A DNA stretch of 64,000 bases from Dirofilaria immitis (GCA_024305405.1 JAKNDB010000064.1:248001-312000), one strand, 5' to 3'. Shown: positions 40,631 through 54,096, numbered from the stretch's first letter. Made by a program: numbers and translations. Notes: generated from the sequence alone by a model not told the origin.

Positions 40631-42535
40631 GAGAGGAAAGAAATGCCTTCAGGAAATTTGTTTTGCGTATCTCAGACGAACTTGTTGTAGTTATGAAGAG
40701 TGGGAGTAAAGAAAGCACGATAAGATAACGAAGAAAGAGAGAAAGAAAGATTAAGGGAATATTGCAGCCTGAAAAGTGAGTGCCTATTTTCTTTTTTTTC
40801 TTGATTTATTAAAGATTTCCTTGTTTGTTTGCTTCTCCCCAATTTTGAATGCTTATTAGCTTTTTTGTATGTTTGTTTTTACGCTTTGTAAAATGTTTAG
40901 TTGTTTTCAAAAATGAAACTGTCTTGCTACTCGTGAGACAGTTATAAATAATTGATTTTGTAAATTTTTATGGAAGGGTTATTTGCATTCGTAAATATGT
41001 AGAAGGAGAATCGCTTGTTAACACGTCACATGTAATCTTTTAAAGATGTCTTATGAATATTGTCAAACGAGTAGTATTTTTTTTTTTTTTTTGGAAACCT
41101 ATTATTTTTCATCGAGATTTGAATGTTTTAATGACTTCAAAAGAGATGGGATTTTTCTGATAATTTCTGCAACACAAAGCTTAGAGAGTGATTTAATAGT
41201 TACCTATTAATGTGTTGCTAAAGTTAAAGTTACGAGGAAAAAATGACTTTGAATTGATAATTTTTATAAAATTGTAATTTTCCATTAATTTATTTCTTCT
41301 TTTCCTTACATCCTTTCTTTCGCTTTCTTCCTGTAAATTCTGTACTTTTTGATGGTTCTTTCGTTTATCTGATGGTGATTGCTAATTGTCGGCTCTTTAT
41401 TTCTGAACTCGTTAGTTTTCAATTTGCAGTTGAAGAAATGTGAGTATAAAGAAACGTTCCAATGCAAGCGGTTGTTTTCTGTTCTTGCATCCGAGGTCGA
41501 GAATCAGCAAGTACCAATGTCATCCCATTCTTTATACGTAGTTTTTTTTAGAATAATCTTCGAAAGAGGGAGCTGATTTTAGTTATTGTTATTGGCATTA
41601 AAGTGTATTCCTTGTAAAAAAATAAAAAGTAAACAAGTTCCAAAGAATTGATTTCGCCAGCTGAAATCATTTTAGTATAAATTGGTAATATGAGCCTATA
41701 AAATTACGACAATTAGAGGAGCTAAAGCTGTAATTTGGATTCAAAAAGCATAGGAATTCAAAAATATGGATCACTCTGATGTTTTAAAATAGTAGTTTGA
41801 GTCCCATTCGTATCACAATTAGGTATAGTTAGATAGGAAGTGGATTTTGTTCAGGTAGAGTGCAATGTTGAAAATGTTTTAAATTTTGGTGTGCGTATTA
41901 TATTTGTGTCTCTCGTTATGAAATAATTTACTGAATGAGAAATTGTTTCGTTATAAATGTATTTTTGCGTAAAATGACCTATGCAACAAATGTCTTATTG
42001 TTTTATTTTGCAACATGTGGTGGTCAGTGAATATATGTGCATGCACGTGTTTTCTTTCATTGTTATTTTTGTTATTTTATTATGATGTCTCTAATTTACT
42101 TAACTTAACTTCACTGGGAAGTATGAAAATCTCGATCATCCTTGCTTACACTGATTCAAAAGTTGTATTTTGTTTATTTGCTAAGGTCCGTTCAGCAAAA
42201 ACTAAACGCATTTCTTAACTTTTATGCATTCCTAATGGCAATGGATCTTTGATAAAACTAAAATTTTGATAGTTTAAGCATTTTATGTGAGATAGTCAGT
42301 TCGAGGTTTGTAATGCAGCGACAGCTTGTTTAAAGTTTCTACACAATGGTAGTGATTTTATTTTTTTGGTTCTCTGTTAGATTGTGTCTGAAGTCGTTAA
42401 TGATCAGGACTAGTCGAGGGTATACTAAGAAATGAGATTTCGTATGGGTCTTCTAGAACAAATTACGCTGTATCAATCGGCCAATTATCGAATTTCTTCA
42501 TTGTATCCGATAATTAAATGACGAGTTTCATTAGT
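40631..42535. other. 3' UTR of the RNA-binding protein gene and spacer
   Basis: A likely long 3' UTR to about 41640, ending near AATAAA at 41621-41626. The following 900 bp hold only short open frames without motifs. Confidence 0.5.
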
Positions 42536-42739
42536 CTATGTTTCTGATCGTTTTTTGCGGAACACTATTTTCATTGCATTGATGCAACAATCTTCATAAT
42601 GTGGAACGAAGCCTTTTCCGCTTCTCTTTACTGAACACCTAATTTTTTTATCTTCTCGTAAACGAATGGTCTCAGAAAAGTAATCCTCTCGCCAATATTT
42701 CCAATGCTCAGTAAGATCTTCCGGAAGGATTTCTTTCAT
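42536..42739 (-). CDS. Small unrecognised protein, 67 residues, third gene of putative operon
   Basis: Single open frame with good codon character: start MKEILPEDLTEHWKYWRED, a charged middle, the segment GFVPHYEDCCINAM and a basic end FRKKRSET. A stop lies three codons upstream in frame, so the ATG is a natural start. An acceptor (TTATAAAACAG) lies about 30 bases before it and could take a spliced leader. It follows the small gene at 43090-44173 and LAMTOR5 on the same strand. I do not recognise the family. No signal peptide or membrane segment is seen. Confidence 0.5.
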   Translation of the reverse strand: MKEILPEDLTEHWKYWREDYFSETIRLREDKKIRCSVKRSGKGFVPHYEDCCINAMKIVFRKKRSET

Positions 42740-43089
42740 TTCATCTTATGCTAGATGATACTTTTACTGTTTTATAACGCATTGACAATTATAATTCAAT
42801 TTGGAATTTTGTGAAAACCTGAAAATTGTCAATACTAACTCTATGAATTTTTATATCGATGAGACGAGGTAGAAAGAAATACTTGAGTAGATACTGTGTA
42901 GCAAAATTCATGCTACAAAATAAGCATGATTTGCTCTGCCCTTATTGTACGCGCTAATAATGGTGGAATTATGGTGCTTATGTATCATATATTTGAGCAG
43001 ATGGCCTAATTGTGACATTGGACACATATCTGTTTCTCTCATCTATTATTTGTAAGTACCATTCCGGAATGGTAGCTGCGTTTATTGTC

Positions 43090-44173
43090 TCATTCCTGAT
43101 TCCATTGTTCTATCTCATAAATCTGCAATAACCCGCTATTTTGCCAGTAAGCCTTGTATCTGAAAAACATCCAAACATTGCTACTGGAATTATGTTGATC
43201 AAATATTATTGAATTTCACACAGCCAATTTTCTCGTTCCTTAACAAGTTATTATTTCCCCGCCTTTTCTAGTTGCTGTTCGAAGATATTATGAGATCTAT
43301 TGATATGTAAAAAGTCTACCATACTTTTGAAATGTTTTGTTGAAATGCTTTCTTTTTTCTGCAATTTGAAATAGATTACTCTTTTTTGTGTTAGATGCAA
43401 CAGTTACATTTTCCGGAATGTGCAAAGAGTTTATTTCCTTCTATTTCATATGAGATTTTTTTGTTTGGTCCGATAATGTGTCTCCTACTATTTCGTACAA
43501 TTTTTACGACATTAATGTTTTCTTCTTCCTTTCAGTTTTTTTTTCTTTTTTAAAGTTGTTGGGATACTCTGGCAAAAAGTCATGTCTTTTCCCATTGTTC
43601 TGGATGTGCATCTTGATTCTGTAAATAAAATGAAAAATTACCAATGAATTATTACATGGACGTAGAACGTATTGCTGTAATAACGTATTCAATGACTATG
43701 ATGCTTTGTTCTTTCGTAAAAACGCGTTTCATCTAATGACTCGATCGAAATACTAGTAGTAACTCGGTTAAATCTAATGGATAGCTGTTTGAAACCTGAG
43801 CTGAGTTGTAACAAAATAATAAAGCTTTCGATCGCATACAGATTTATAAATGAAAAGAGAGGAAGTTCAATTTGAGCAAACACTATTCTCAGGGAGTAGT
43901 TGCAATAGAAATATGTAAATAAATGAAATGACTTAAAGTATATGAAAATCAAAAGACGATAGACGGAATCATTCAAATCAACTGATCGAATGGGAAATAG
44001 TACGTTATATAATTACCAATAACTCTGTAAAAGAAATTTACAATGGTCAGGAAATATTTTACTAGTTCATTCTTGATTGATTTGTCGGTAATGGATCTAA
44101 GCATCCATATTTAATTGCCTACGACATCTATACTTACTTTAGGTGCCTGTGGAGATAGATCATAACTAAACAT
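43090..44173 (-). CDS. Small unrecognised protein, second gene of putative operon
   Basis: Proposed exons (5' to 3'): 44138-44173 (MFSYDLSPQAPK), 43642-43674 (QYVLRPCNNSL), 43508-43618 (NQDAHPEQWEK, then a basic stretch) and 43090-43159 (YKAYWQNSGLLQIYEIEQWN to stop). All borders are GT..AG and the phases match, except that exon 3 is two bases short. One base seems missing in the A run at 43587-43590 and one in the A-rich tract at 43535-43556. With both, the product is about 83 residues. An acceptor (TTTATAG) 57 bases before the ATG lies only 75 bases after the LAMTOR5 stop, as expected for an operon. The family is unknown. It could be a decayed gene, but the other single-A losses in the window favour sequence error. 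Confidence 0.45.
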
Positions 44174-44304
44174 TGCTCGTTCCTACACCACAGTGATCGT
44201 TTTGTGGAGCGTTGCAGAGAACTTAACAAGCTATAAATATGACTCTGAAAAAAATGTGGTTCTAGATTACAAAGATGGTCCTTTGATCCGTTCAGATTTT
44301 TGAA

Positions 44305-45480
44305 TTAATCAAAATCATGACTCGTCCTATCAACGCGGTGTACCGCTGTCGTTAAAACTCCTTCTCTTGCTATGGAGAGTGCACTGCCACCGACACCTAT
44401 AATTTTCAATAGTATAAAATTTATAGATGAAACAATCGATTTAGGTCCAATAAACAAAAATGTTCATTAAAAACTCAAATACTTCGATTTCTTATCTAAA
44501 TCAACGACATAAATAATTGACACTTTTTACTGATGAATAACGGAGGTAAGATTCACCACAAGCACAGGAATATTTTACAGTAATTATTATGCGGTCATAA
44601 AATGGGAACTTTGCTCAGAGTTATCCGTCCCAATAATTTAAATTTATCAAAAAACTCAAATAACTTTCATGATTACCAATTGTACATACCAGTTTTTTAT
44701 ATTTATTTATAATGACCAGTTTTTCTATATAATAGTATAATAATTTTCATTATAGTAAGAGAAAATAAATGAATGAAAGACCTGTAAGCTCAATGACAAT
44801 GGATGATATGGGTAAATTTGGTTCCAGATCGTTAGCAAGTTTTAATAAATCAATCACTGCATCACCTGCTGCGTTACTTAGTGTTCCACGACTACACACA
44901 TTTAAGCCTGATTCATCAACACAAAGCATTCCTTTCATTTGCTCTCTGGACATCCTAAAAGTACAGAAAACATCATGTCGTTGTGTGACAAACTTTTTAA
45001 TCTATTTTACATAAAGTTTATTGTATTATTTAGAACTTAAAAATTCCTGAACTAAAGAATCATTTCCTTGCTGAGTAAAAAGAAAAAAAAGCAGACGTAA
45101 ATTGCATATTGTCATAGATAAAACAAAAAATTTCAAGAAATGCCATTCAATTTATTCGTTAATTCGTTCGTAGAATCAATCAATAAAATCGATAAAAGCT
45201 TGGAGCTAAAAGATTTTTGATAGAAATGTCAAGTCTACTGGATTGTATATATTGTGGGATAATTTGTTACTTTTATTCAAAAAAATGCAACTTATATGCT
45301 TTTCCACGAATCTCGCTTTTAAATCCTATATTATATTAAGTCTATTATCAAGTTTAACGTGAGGGAAATATATGTATGTATATACAGACATGTGTATACA
45401 TACCTGACAAAGCAATAGTAAATGATATAACTAATCAAATCTTACATTTCATCTGCCAATTTTTCCAATTCTGATTCCAT
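44305..45480 (-). CDS. LAMTOR5: LAMTOR5 (HBXIP) homologue, Ragulator subunit
   Basis: Roadblock-like subunit of the pentameric Ragulator complex, which anchors Rag GTPases at the lysosome for amino-acid control of mTORC1. Exons: 45446-45480, 44782-44954, 44305-44396; exactly 300 nt, 99 residues (human about 91). It begins MESELEKLADEM; exon 2 has MKGMLCVDESGLNVCSRGTL, matching the conserved GVLCTDSQGLNLGCRGTLS strand-turn region; exon 3 has AREGVLTTAVHR, matching the C-terminal GITVAVHK. All phases close without correction. It is the first gene of a probable three-gene operon and is divergent from the MITD1-like gene. The identification rests on three conserved blocks in order. Confidence 0.88.
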
Positions 45481-46342
45481 TTTCCTTTATGAATCAATGA
45501 TAAAGCCTGAAATCAAAAATATGCAAGATAATGGAGAAAAATGTTGTGAAGAAAAGAGAAATGAAATAAGCATAACGCTAAGTAGTCGCCGATCAATATG
45601 AATTCACGACGTTGATTCAGCGACGTGAAAGTGCGCAAAGCAACCGCCAGTTACACAAATCAGAAACTGGCCGAGCTGTCTTTGCTGGTATTTTGGGACG
45701 CGGAACACTTGCGTGAGAGGGAGAGAAAGGTATGCTAGGAATATGTGTCTGAGAGTGAGAAGTGATGCGAAGGAGTATGGAAATAAGAGAAATAAAGAAA
45801 GAGAACGTGATAGCAATATTTATGAAATGTATATAATTATCTACGTTCTATACCATAGCTTACAGTTGGAAATTACGGATGAATGCATGCTGATAGGAGA
45901 GACAAGAGGAAGAGGAAGAAATATGTGGTTAGAGGGGCGGGATTATGCGAACTCCCGAGATCAATCTTGACAATAATAATCTTAGCGGGAATCTTTAAGC
46001 CACTAATTCTCGGATTTTCTTTGAGATGTCGCGGGGATTTCTTCGAGTGGATGTGACTTTCTTTCGTTTAAAATTTTAAAATTTCTTGAATTCTGTAAAA
46101 TTTTCTAGAGATTTATACAAATTTTTGTATTTTATCGAATTCTTAGCTTTGTTTTAATTTCAAAAATTTTTTTGCTTTTCTTCCCTTCTCTCTTCGATAC
46201 ATAAAAGCTCATATATTTAAAATGACGTTGAAATTTGATAAATTGATAAGTTTAGATAAGAATATAGGTCGAGAATGGAAGATTTTGAATAAAAGCAGAG
46301 CTTACAATTTTTTCAGCTAATAATAACAATTATAATTAAACA
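45481..46342. promoter_or_regulatory. Shared upstream region of LAMTOR5 and the MITD1-like gene
   Basis: The divergent spacer holds a patch with clearly higher GC and several CG dinucleotides at about 45590-45730, unlike the surrounding DNA. It is a reasonable place for a bidirectional promoter. Open frames cross it on both strands, but none has a start codon plus a matching splice partner. A TTTTTTCAG acceptor at about 46308-46316 marks the start of the MITD1-like mRNA. Confidence 0.4.
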
Positions 46343-48583
46343 ATGACCATGGAAACGCATTATTTGTTTCAAAATTGCAACTCTTCAAATGATAGAAATC
46401 GCGGTGGAGGATTACCTTTTGGAGAGTTTTCATGAATTATGGAAAGGATAAATTAATATCTGATGATATCAACAATGAGTCGATACGTACAACTTCCATT
46501 AATGGTTAGAATTGTTATCGCAGTAGCGTTTATTTGAATTATTTCAAGGAATATTGTAAGGGTACAATTATCATTACAGTTTAGAGGATAGAAATTTTAA
46601 TCCATAACTATTACACTAGAAAATGTAGAATTGTCTAAAATTTCAAGGAATATTGTAAGGGTACAATCATTCAGATGAATTACATGAAAAGAATAAAATT
46701 GTCTTTTTTGATGTTATGATTATTCATCTACCGAAAGATTGAATAGTAAAAGTTTTAAAACAAATTTTGAGACAGGCCTAAAATTTTATTGGTATATATT
46801 ACCCTCTTTTTGCATTTTTATTAAACATGGATTTTATAATTGTCACTATCGTAGCAATATTACTCTCATTATCTCTAGTTGTTATTTATCATTATCATTG
46901 AATGAATCTTTATTTTTAATAATCGTAAAATGTGAATGCTATTGAAATATTTGCTTTATTTACTCCTTTTTTGAGACTTCAAAGATACTGAACAAACATT
47001 TGAACGCGAATCTAATGCATCATATGAAAGTAGTGCTCAGGCAGAAAACGGTACGACGAAAAACGTCAGCCTATCGGTATACTGTTTTTCCTTGTTTAAT
47101 TCATAAATGTTATGCTCAGATTATGACATGCACATGTTACTGATCACGATTTGTTATCCGACAGATTTCTGACTTAATACTTTTTTCTTCAACAGGCAAA
47201 GAATCATATGTTTTAGCGTTTTATATTAAAATATGTTTTATTATAATCCTACATTTATAATTATTATAATCAACAATTTTTATTGTTATTCGTAAAGTTT
47301 AGCTTATGTTATTCTTGATTTTAACAGAAAGATATTATGCAGCTTAAATATCCAATAATTTTTTTTCAGGTAGTTTTAATTTGGGTGCTGTATTCGCTCA
47401 AGCTGAAGCATCCGACAACCTATTAGAACGGAAGCAGTTTAATTTAAAATTAGTGAAAGAATTTCGAATCGAAGATGGTGTTACGGGTTTTGGTTATGAT
47501 ACGATCTTCGGTGATGGTATCGATGAACAGTTAAAATCGGTTATCATTGATGAGCCATATTTGCGAAATAAATCACAGGTTTATTATTATTGAATAATGT
47601 AGAGAAGTTCTGAAGCTTTATTCAACATTTGATATATATTTTCTTCTATATTATTTTAATTTCTATTTTTCGGCAGAAGTAAAACACTTATGATTTTCTT
47701 TTACTCGAAATTTAGCCTAACTTTGTTTCATATCATGAAATAATGTTTCTGCTTGTCTTTTACAAACATTGTTATAGATATATATCTAAAGCTATAGATA
47801 TATATCTAAAAAACGTTTTTGTGCTTATGTAAAAGTAATATAAGATACTTATCTTTTAGCAACCCTTATAACGCAGTGAAGAGAATTAGATTAATATTTG
47901 GAGTATTTCATATTATAACATCCTTTGTTAAATGGTAGTTTATTAAAGTTATTGAAAAAGGGCAAATTTTTCTTATTTTAGATTACAAATTTAATCGTAT
48001 TTTGCGAGCTGTTGGTGTCAAGAGCACCGAATCTTCATGAAATTGTGCTTTGTACTCAGGCGGAACAAACTGCTTTGCATGAGTTGTGGTTACAGTTGGC
48101 ACAGTTGAGGCTTGATCTTATGTTGCGAGGCGTAGTTTTGAAAGTGAAGTGTAGCGGTACCATGCATGATCGAGAAATTAGGTCATATTTTTTTTATCAT
48201 AGGTGATGGAATGCAGTGTTAACTTTAGTATTTTGGAATTTTTCATTAACTGCAAATCTGTATGATTTGTAAAGTTATGTTAAGGTTATTTATCTTCTTC
48301 AATTGACACATCTTTTTATACCTTGTTATGATTCTTCTCTGACGAATTTTATTTTGAGTCTTGAGAAGTAGCTTCATATTACGTTCCAGAAATGACCTCT
48401 GTTGAACTGAAATCACTTTTTTTCAGATTTGACAATGGTTGGACATATCGAATTGGTCGAGGTTTGGATTATTTTCAGAAACAGCAGCCATTAACTTTAG
48501 GAATAACCGATTTCAATCTGAGGAAGTGTCAGGAGACAAATGTATGTATATTAAGAGAAATGCGACGCAAAATTGGTGCATAA
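46343..48583 (+). CDS. MITD1: MITD1-type protein (C-terminal PLD-like domain)
   Basis: In vertebrates MITD1 binds ESCRT-III tails through an N-terminal MIT domain, and membranes through this C-terminal domain, during abscission. Exons: 46343-46403, 46985-47050, 47370-47578, 47982-48181, 48427-48583; 693 nt, 230 residues, all phases closing without correction. Conserved blocks: IEDGVTGFGYDTIF, IDEPYLRNKSQI, MHDREIR, FDNGWTYRIGRGLDYFQK and the C-terminal TDFNLRKCQETNV, each with a clear MITD1 counterpart. The first ~80 residues are Asn/Ser/Glu-rich and I cannot see a MIT domain in them. The start ATG lies 26 bases after a TTTTTTCAG acceptor. Exon 1 is the least certain. AATAAA at 48687-48692 ends the gene. 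Confidence 0.85.
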
Positions 48584-50224
48584 ATTAATTAATCTAATAA
48601 CGGCTTAATAATTTGTATATGTGCTGTTAAAAGCTAAGTTATGAAAATTAGTACTAAGAATATGAGATCGAAATTTGAATTAAGCCAATAAAGAATTTAG
48701 TGGTTTTTATTCTGTATTCATCACTTTCTTGTCTTCACTACTGAAATTATTATACTAGGTCTTTTCAGAGCTTCTGTGAATATCTTGATCATTCTAGTTA
48801 TTTCTGTTGTTTTTTTCTGGTTTTCAACGAATAAAATTAGTATGCTAGTTCTTCTCCAGGAATTTCATAGTCATCCTAGTTCTAGTTATTTTCGTTTTTT
48901 TTTTTAATATAGCGATTTGATGTAAAAATGTTCTAATTTTATATATTCAGATATTGTATTCTGCCGATTTATTTTTAACTTTATAAATTGTACAACCCTT
49001 TATTATTCATGTTATCGTATTGATTGTGTAATGTTTTATATTTTTCACGTTTTGATAATATTTTAATTAAATATTTATTGTATAATGTTTGTGGATCGTT
49101 GTGAATTCGGCTGTTTTCAAGTATTTAATGTTTTATATATTTCGAGTTTTTATTTTCTTGTCTCTTTCATAGTGATTCATTGTAATGATTTGTTATTGTT
49201 TGTTGTTGTGGTGTTATAGATGCTCTTTTTATATATTCTTTATTTTCTAAAATCTTACTTAATATAAAATAATTATGTATGATAGAAATGTCCATTTTAT
49301 GAGAAATTGAAATGAACTTATGAATTGAATTGGAAGCAGTTTGAGCCTAAAATTTACGTATTGTTTAAAGTAAAAATAATATTTATTCATTATCTTAAAC
49401 TTCCTCAACTTTCTAATTTGAATTATTTGTATCTTTTAAAGATTTAATAATGCTCATGTTATATTGCTTTATGGGGATGTTTTTAATAAATCATAGAAAT
49501 TTGCAAATGAATGATGACATAATTTTGGGAGGAAAAAATTGTAACAATACTGTAATAATTTGGATGTATCAGATATTATAGCGGAAATAAAAATACGCAA
49601 CTGCTAAAATTATAATTGAATAAAGTAAAATAATGAAAAATCCTTATGCTTAGAGATGAAGTTATGGTTTTTGATAATTATTTGTTCATTGTCATCACTG
49701 TGATATATGAAACTGATACATCCTACTAATGCTGGTTTATTGCTGGGATTTATATTTTAAAAGCTTTACAGATTCTAGTTTCAATTTAGATTGTTGGTTA
49801 TTTAAAGAGAAAGGCTTTATTAAAAATCAAATATCACATTGAAATATGTTGTTTGAGATTTAAAAATCCGTTCAAATCCTTGAAATCAAATCCAATCATA
49901 CCTATATGTTATACTTACATATTAATTAAAAATTTGAGATTACTGATATATCTTTAATTTAAGCATTTTTAATAAAAATAACAAATTTTATGATGTTTTC
50001 CTTTCCTAGCTATCTTTTCTTTCCTTTTTTATCCACAAAACATTCCTCTCATATATTGAAGTTTGACTTCAAATTTTCATTTATAAATTTAAATTTCAAA
50101 AATCCACACTACTTTTTCAATTCCTTTAAAATATAGATAAGTGTAGGAATTTTAATTTCAATTAATTTTAATTTTGAAAATGCTTAGACATCAGTTGTCT
50201 GAATGTAAAACAAAATATTGTGAT
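48584..50224. other. 3' UTR and AT-rich spacer
   Basis: A polyadenylation hexamer lies about 105 bases after the MITD1-like stop. Beyond that is AT-rich DNA with T-rich tracts and no supported gene or RNA. Confidence 0.55.
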
Positions 50225-51448
50225 ATGAAGTTGAATTCAGAGCGAAACTGTAAGCTCAATATTCGATGCATTCTGCTGCTTCATCTGTTTTTGGTTATTA
50301 TTTATTTCATGTACTAATATTAAAATCATTATTAATTAATATTTAAATGATAATCAATAAGCAAATGGCTATTATTATTATTATTGTTATTTAATTTTTA
50401 GTATGAAAAATTGAAAATATAAATCTCGCAGAATTTCTGATATTAAAGAGCGAGCAGGAAGAATGATAGATAAAACGAATATGATAATTTTTGATAATTT
50501 CAAATGAATTTTAATTTTATTATCAAATTTTGATTTATTTGAGAAAGAGCAGCAAAACAACGATTACAAGAATTAGACGTCGAAAAACGTGAACCTATTT
50601 TATTACGATGTTCAGCATTACAACATGCACATTTTATTCAAATAAATTCATTGCAACGGATATCTGAAATTTGCAAAGTTTTGCATGAATTTCATAGTAC
50701 TGTAAGTTTATATATATTATATTAATATTAATATTAATTTATTTTCTTTTCTCCTATTTTTATCATTGCAATAAATACAATATCATTGATAGCTTATCAT
50801 TGTTATTTATATCATTATCATTGTCATCAATATCCTTATCTTAGGTATCACAATCAATATTTCGCTTAGTTCCATCGTTAGAGGTAGATGAATGGCCAGT
50901 AAGATATGTTTTTGCATCAGTAAGTGGTCGTTCAACATCTATTCAACTTCGCTCTTCACCAATATATACCATCCATTGGCATGTCATTTCAGCAAGCAAA
51001 AAGTAAAGGTAATAATTAATTAATGCAGATGCTCATCTCGAATTCATTAAATAGATGCCTAATCATTAAGAGATATCAGATTAGAAGTATCATCAAATAG
51101 ATATCTAATCACGTAGCGAATGATAAAAATCGTTGATAGTCAGAAATAATCATTGCAAAAATTTTTATCATTTATAAAAATTTCTTATATCATTAATAGC
51201 TGATAATTCATTCGTTTTAAATGCTATAATTATCGCTGGAATAAATATTTTCATATATTTTCGTTGAATTTATTAATTTCAATTTTTGCAAAATATTTTG
51301 AAACATTTATCAATCGTTTATCATATTATCATTTCATCTATCTATCTATCGATCTATTAAACATCATCATTTATTCTTTTTCATTCTTGCATTATTTGAA
51401 AAGATGAAAATAATAATAATAATAATGATGATAATAATAATGAATAAT

Positions 51449-51547
<99 letters not shown>

Positions 51548-52606
51548 GTGATGATGATGATGATTATATAATATATATAAGTAAATAAATAATAAAAATT
51601 TAATGATTTTTATTAGTGTAAAAATGAAGAGAATATAAAATATTGTATGTTATTTGCTCATTAAAATCAAAATTTAATGATTAGATATTTGAAATGAATT
51701 AAGAATGCATTATTAGCTATAAGCTATTCTAATCAAATATTACAAACTTATTTTATTATAATAATTAGCATAAACAAAATTCAAAACATTTCAATTTTTC
51801 TTTCTTTCTTTCTTTCTAAACAAAATTTTTTTCATTTAGATAAAACATCGAACGATAGTTCCACTATCATCTGAATTAATCCTTCAACCAATGAAAGTTG
51901 AAATAGCTGAACGATGGCATATGAACTGGGAATATGTCATATATCGTATATCACACGGTATACATTTTGCTATCATGAAAAGTATCATTGATATGAATCC
52001 TCAACAGACAGTTATTTATATACGAGCACAAAAAGTTTATCCACGTCGATTTATACGATCTATTATTGCACCTATACAGGTATGTATCATTTTTAAACTA
52101 TTTGAAATATTCGTTAAAACAATTTTCATTCGTTACAATATGCAATTATTTAGTCATTTATCACTACAGTCTAATCAGTTATCATCTATTCATCTATTAC
52201 AGAAATCACTTTTTACTAATATTTTTTTTGAAAGTATTGTGAATGATAATTTTAATATGATAACATTTATAAATTTTATTCTTTTAAAATATTAAAAAAG
52301 TATTAGAATTAGTTGCATCATTTAACAAATAATTCAAATTATTTAATTTTAAATAAATAAATTTGTTAACAAAGTTTATGAGACAATTTGTTATAGAAAA
52401 AGAAAATTATCAAAGCATCAAAACCATATCCAATTACAATGTGTACTGTTGATCGAGGTGAACCATGTCATGTCAAAAGTATTAATATTCCTGATTATCG
52501 TAAATGTACTATCAATAATTATTATCCAACGTTTGAACATATTGACAATTGTTCATCTACTTCAACTCTAATTAAATGTAATTGTTATTATGATAAATTA
52601 AAGTAA
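50225..52606 (+). CDS. Unrecognised cysteine-containing protein, possibly membrane-anchored or secreted
   Basis: Secure exons: about 50544-50701, 50845-51002, 51840-52079, 52397-52606; about 254 residues. The N-terminal part is helical and charged (QRLQELDVEKREP). The middle has WPVRYVFASVSGRST and IAERWHMNWEYVIYRISHG. The last exon has about seven Cys (ITMCTVDRGEPCH, DYRKCTINNYY, NCSSTSTLIKCNCYY), as in a disulfide-bonded extracellular module. A possible first exon at 50225 encodes a basic start and a hydrophobic run (CILLLHLFLVIIYFM) like a signal anchor, but its phase to the next exon is unproven. Exon 2 needs one more A in the run at 50998-51002 to join exon 3 without a stop. AATAAA lies at 52784-52789. 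I do not recognise the family. Confidence 0.6.
51409..51570. repeat. (AAT)n microsatellite in an intron
   Basis: A long ATAATAATA tract with GAT interruptions at both ends, inside the intron 51003-51839. Confidence 0.95.
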
Positions 52607-54096
52607 TCATCATTGATGATTTTATTTGGATTATTTCGAAATTTTAAGTTTATCGTTAACTTTGTTTCTTATTAAACTTTTATACGAGAAATAAGTTATT
52701 CTACAATACCAAATGAAAAATCAATCAATCATATTCACAATATTAATGCTATAAATATGTTAAATAAAAAGTTTTAAAAATTCAATAAAGTTATTTTAGA
52801 ATAGAATCCATTCAATAGTATAATTAATTTATGAATGTTTCACATCTAAATTAATCTATCAATAAATATTCTATATGTATAGATGTAATTTTTTAAATTC
52901 ATTTGCCACATCTTTTTAAAATTTATTCTTTCTAAATTCAAATTATAGTTGAACCTCTTTTATCAGTTCATTTTTAGGGCCTTTATAAAATATAACTGAA
53001 ATTATCTTCCTTAAGCATTGCTTAATATTTTGATTATTCTATGCCAAAATTACAAAAGTTTATCCAAAAATTATAAAAATTATTCAAGTCAAGTGATCAT
53101 CATAAATAACAGATCATCATATCGATCTAAAACAGCATTCCTTTGTTCCAAAGAAAAGTTCATAGTTCATAGTTAGCGTTGCTAATTTATTAGTAATTAT
53201 TAAATTTTCTTATGTTGATATCACTAGCATACTAAAATTGGAAAGAATTTATATTGTACGAATAGAGAAATCGCTATCTACTATCTATCTGATTTGTTTG
53301 ATCCATCTTAATGAATGATTAGTTTATTTGTTAAATATGTATGTTCAACACTTCCCGTTGATAATTATTAGTAAATATACTCGATTGATAATCATTCACT
53401 TCGTTATTTCTTGGGAAATCATTATTCATCATCAGCTATATATATATATCAATAATAGTAGATTTGAATTTCAGATGAACTCATTGAAGAATTAATAAAT
53501 TCTGATTTTCGATCAATTTAAAAGTTTCATCTTGCTTATTTATTTAAAAATACTTATATTAATGATATGATATTTTGAGGATATATCGAGCATTAACAAG
53601 ATGTTGTGAATGATAATAGCTCAATGATATCATCATATATTATTATATTAATTATTGGATAGGATTCAATTTATGATTAAATGCTGATTCCTTTTCTTTA
53701 TATGTTCGTGCAAAATGATTGAAGCCATTCTGAGAAATTCAAAAATAGAAATTAGAAAAAAAAGGAAATACAAAAATAAATTGATGTAAGATTTATTAAT
53801 ATCAGTTGCATATACAAAATATAAAAATACATATTTTTATCTTTTTTTTTGTGAAATGGCTTTCCTCTTGAAAATAACAATAGAAAGGTAAACAATAAGC
53901 TATTACTAAATCTCGATGAGTCATAAATTAGCATTAAATAAATTAATTAATGAATCATTGTATAACGGGTAAAAGGTCAAATATCATTTAAGTCCTCCTA
54001 TATTGGGAAGCCGAGAAAAAAAAGATTAATGTGCATCACATTGAAAGTGCATATTCATTATGTAGTTTTTTTCTTTGTCACTCTGGTCATTACCGA
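52607..54096. other. AT-rich spacer
   Basis: Apart from polyadenylation hexamers near 52763 and 52784, nothing is supported here. Confidence 0.55.

Noticed and set aside
45604..45970. Open frames on both strands in the GC-richer patch between LAMTOR5 and the MITD1-like gene
   Set aside because: None combines a start codon, splice partner in phase and recognisable sequence. A promoter or 5' leader explains the composition better.
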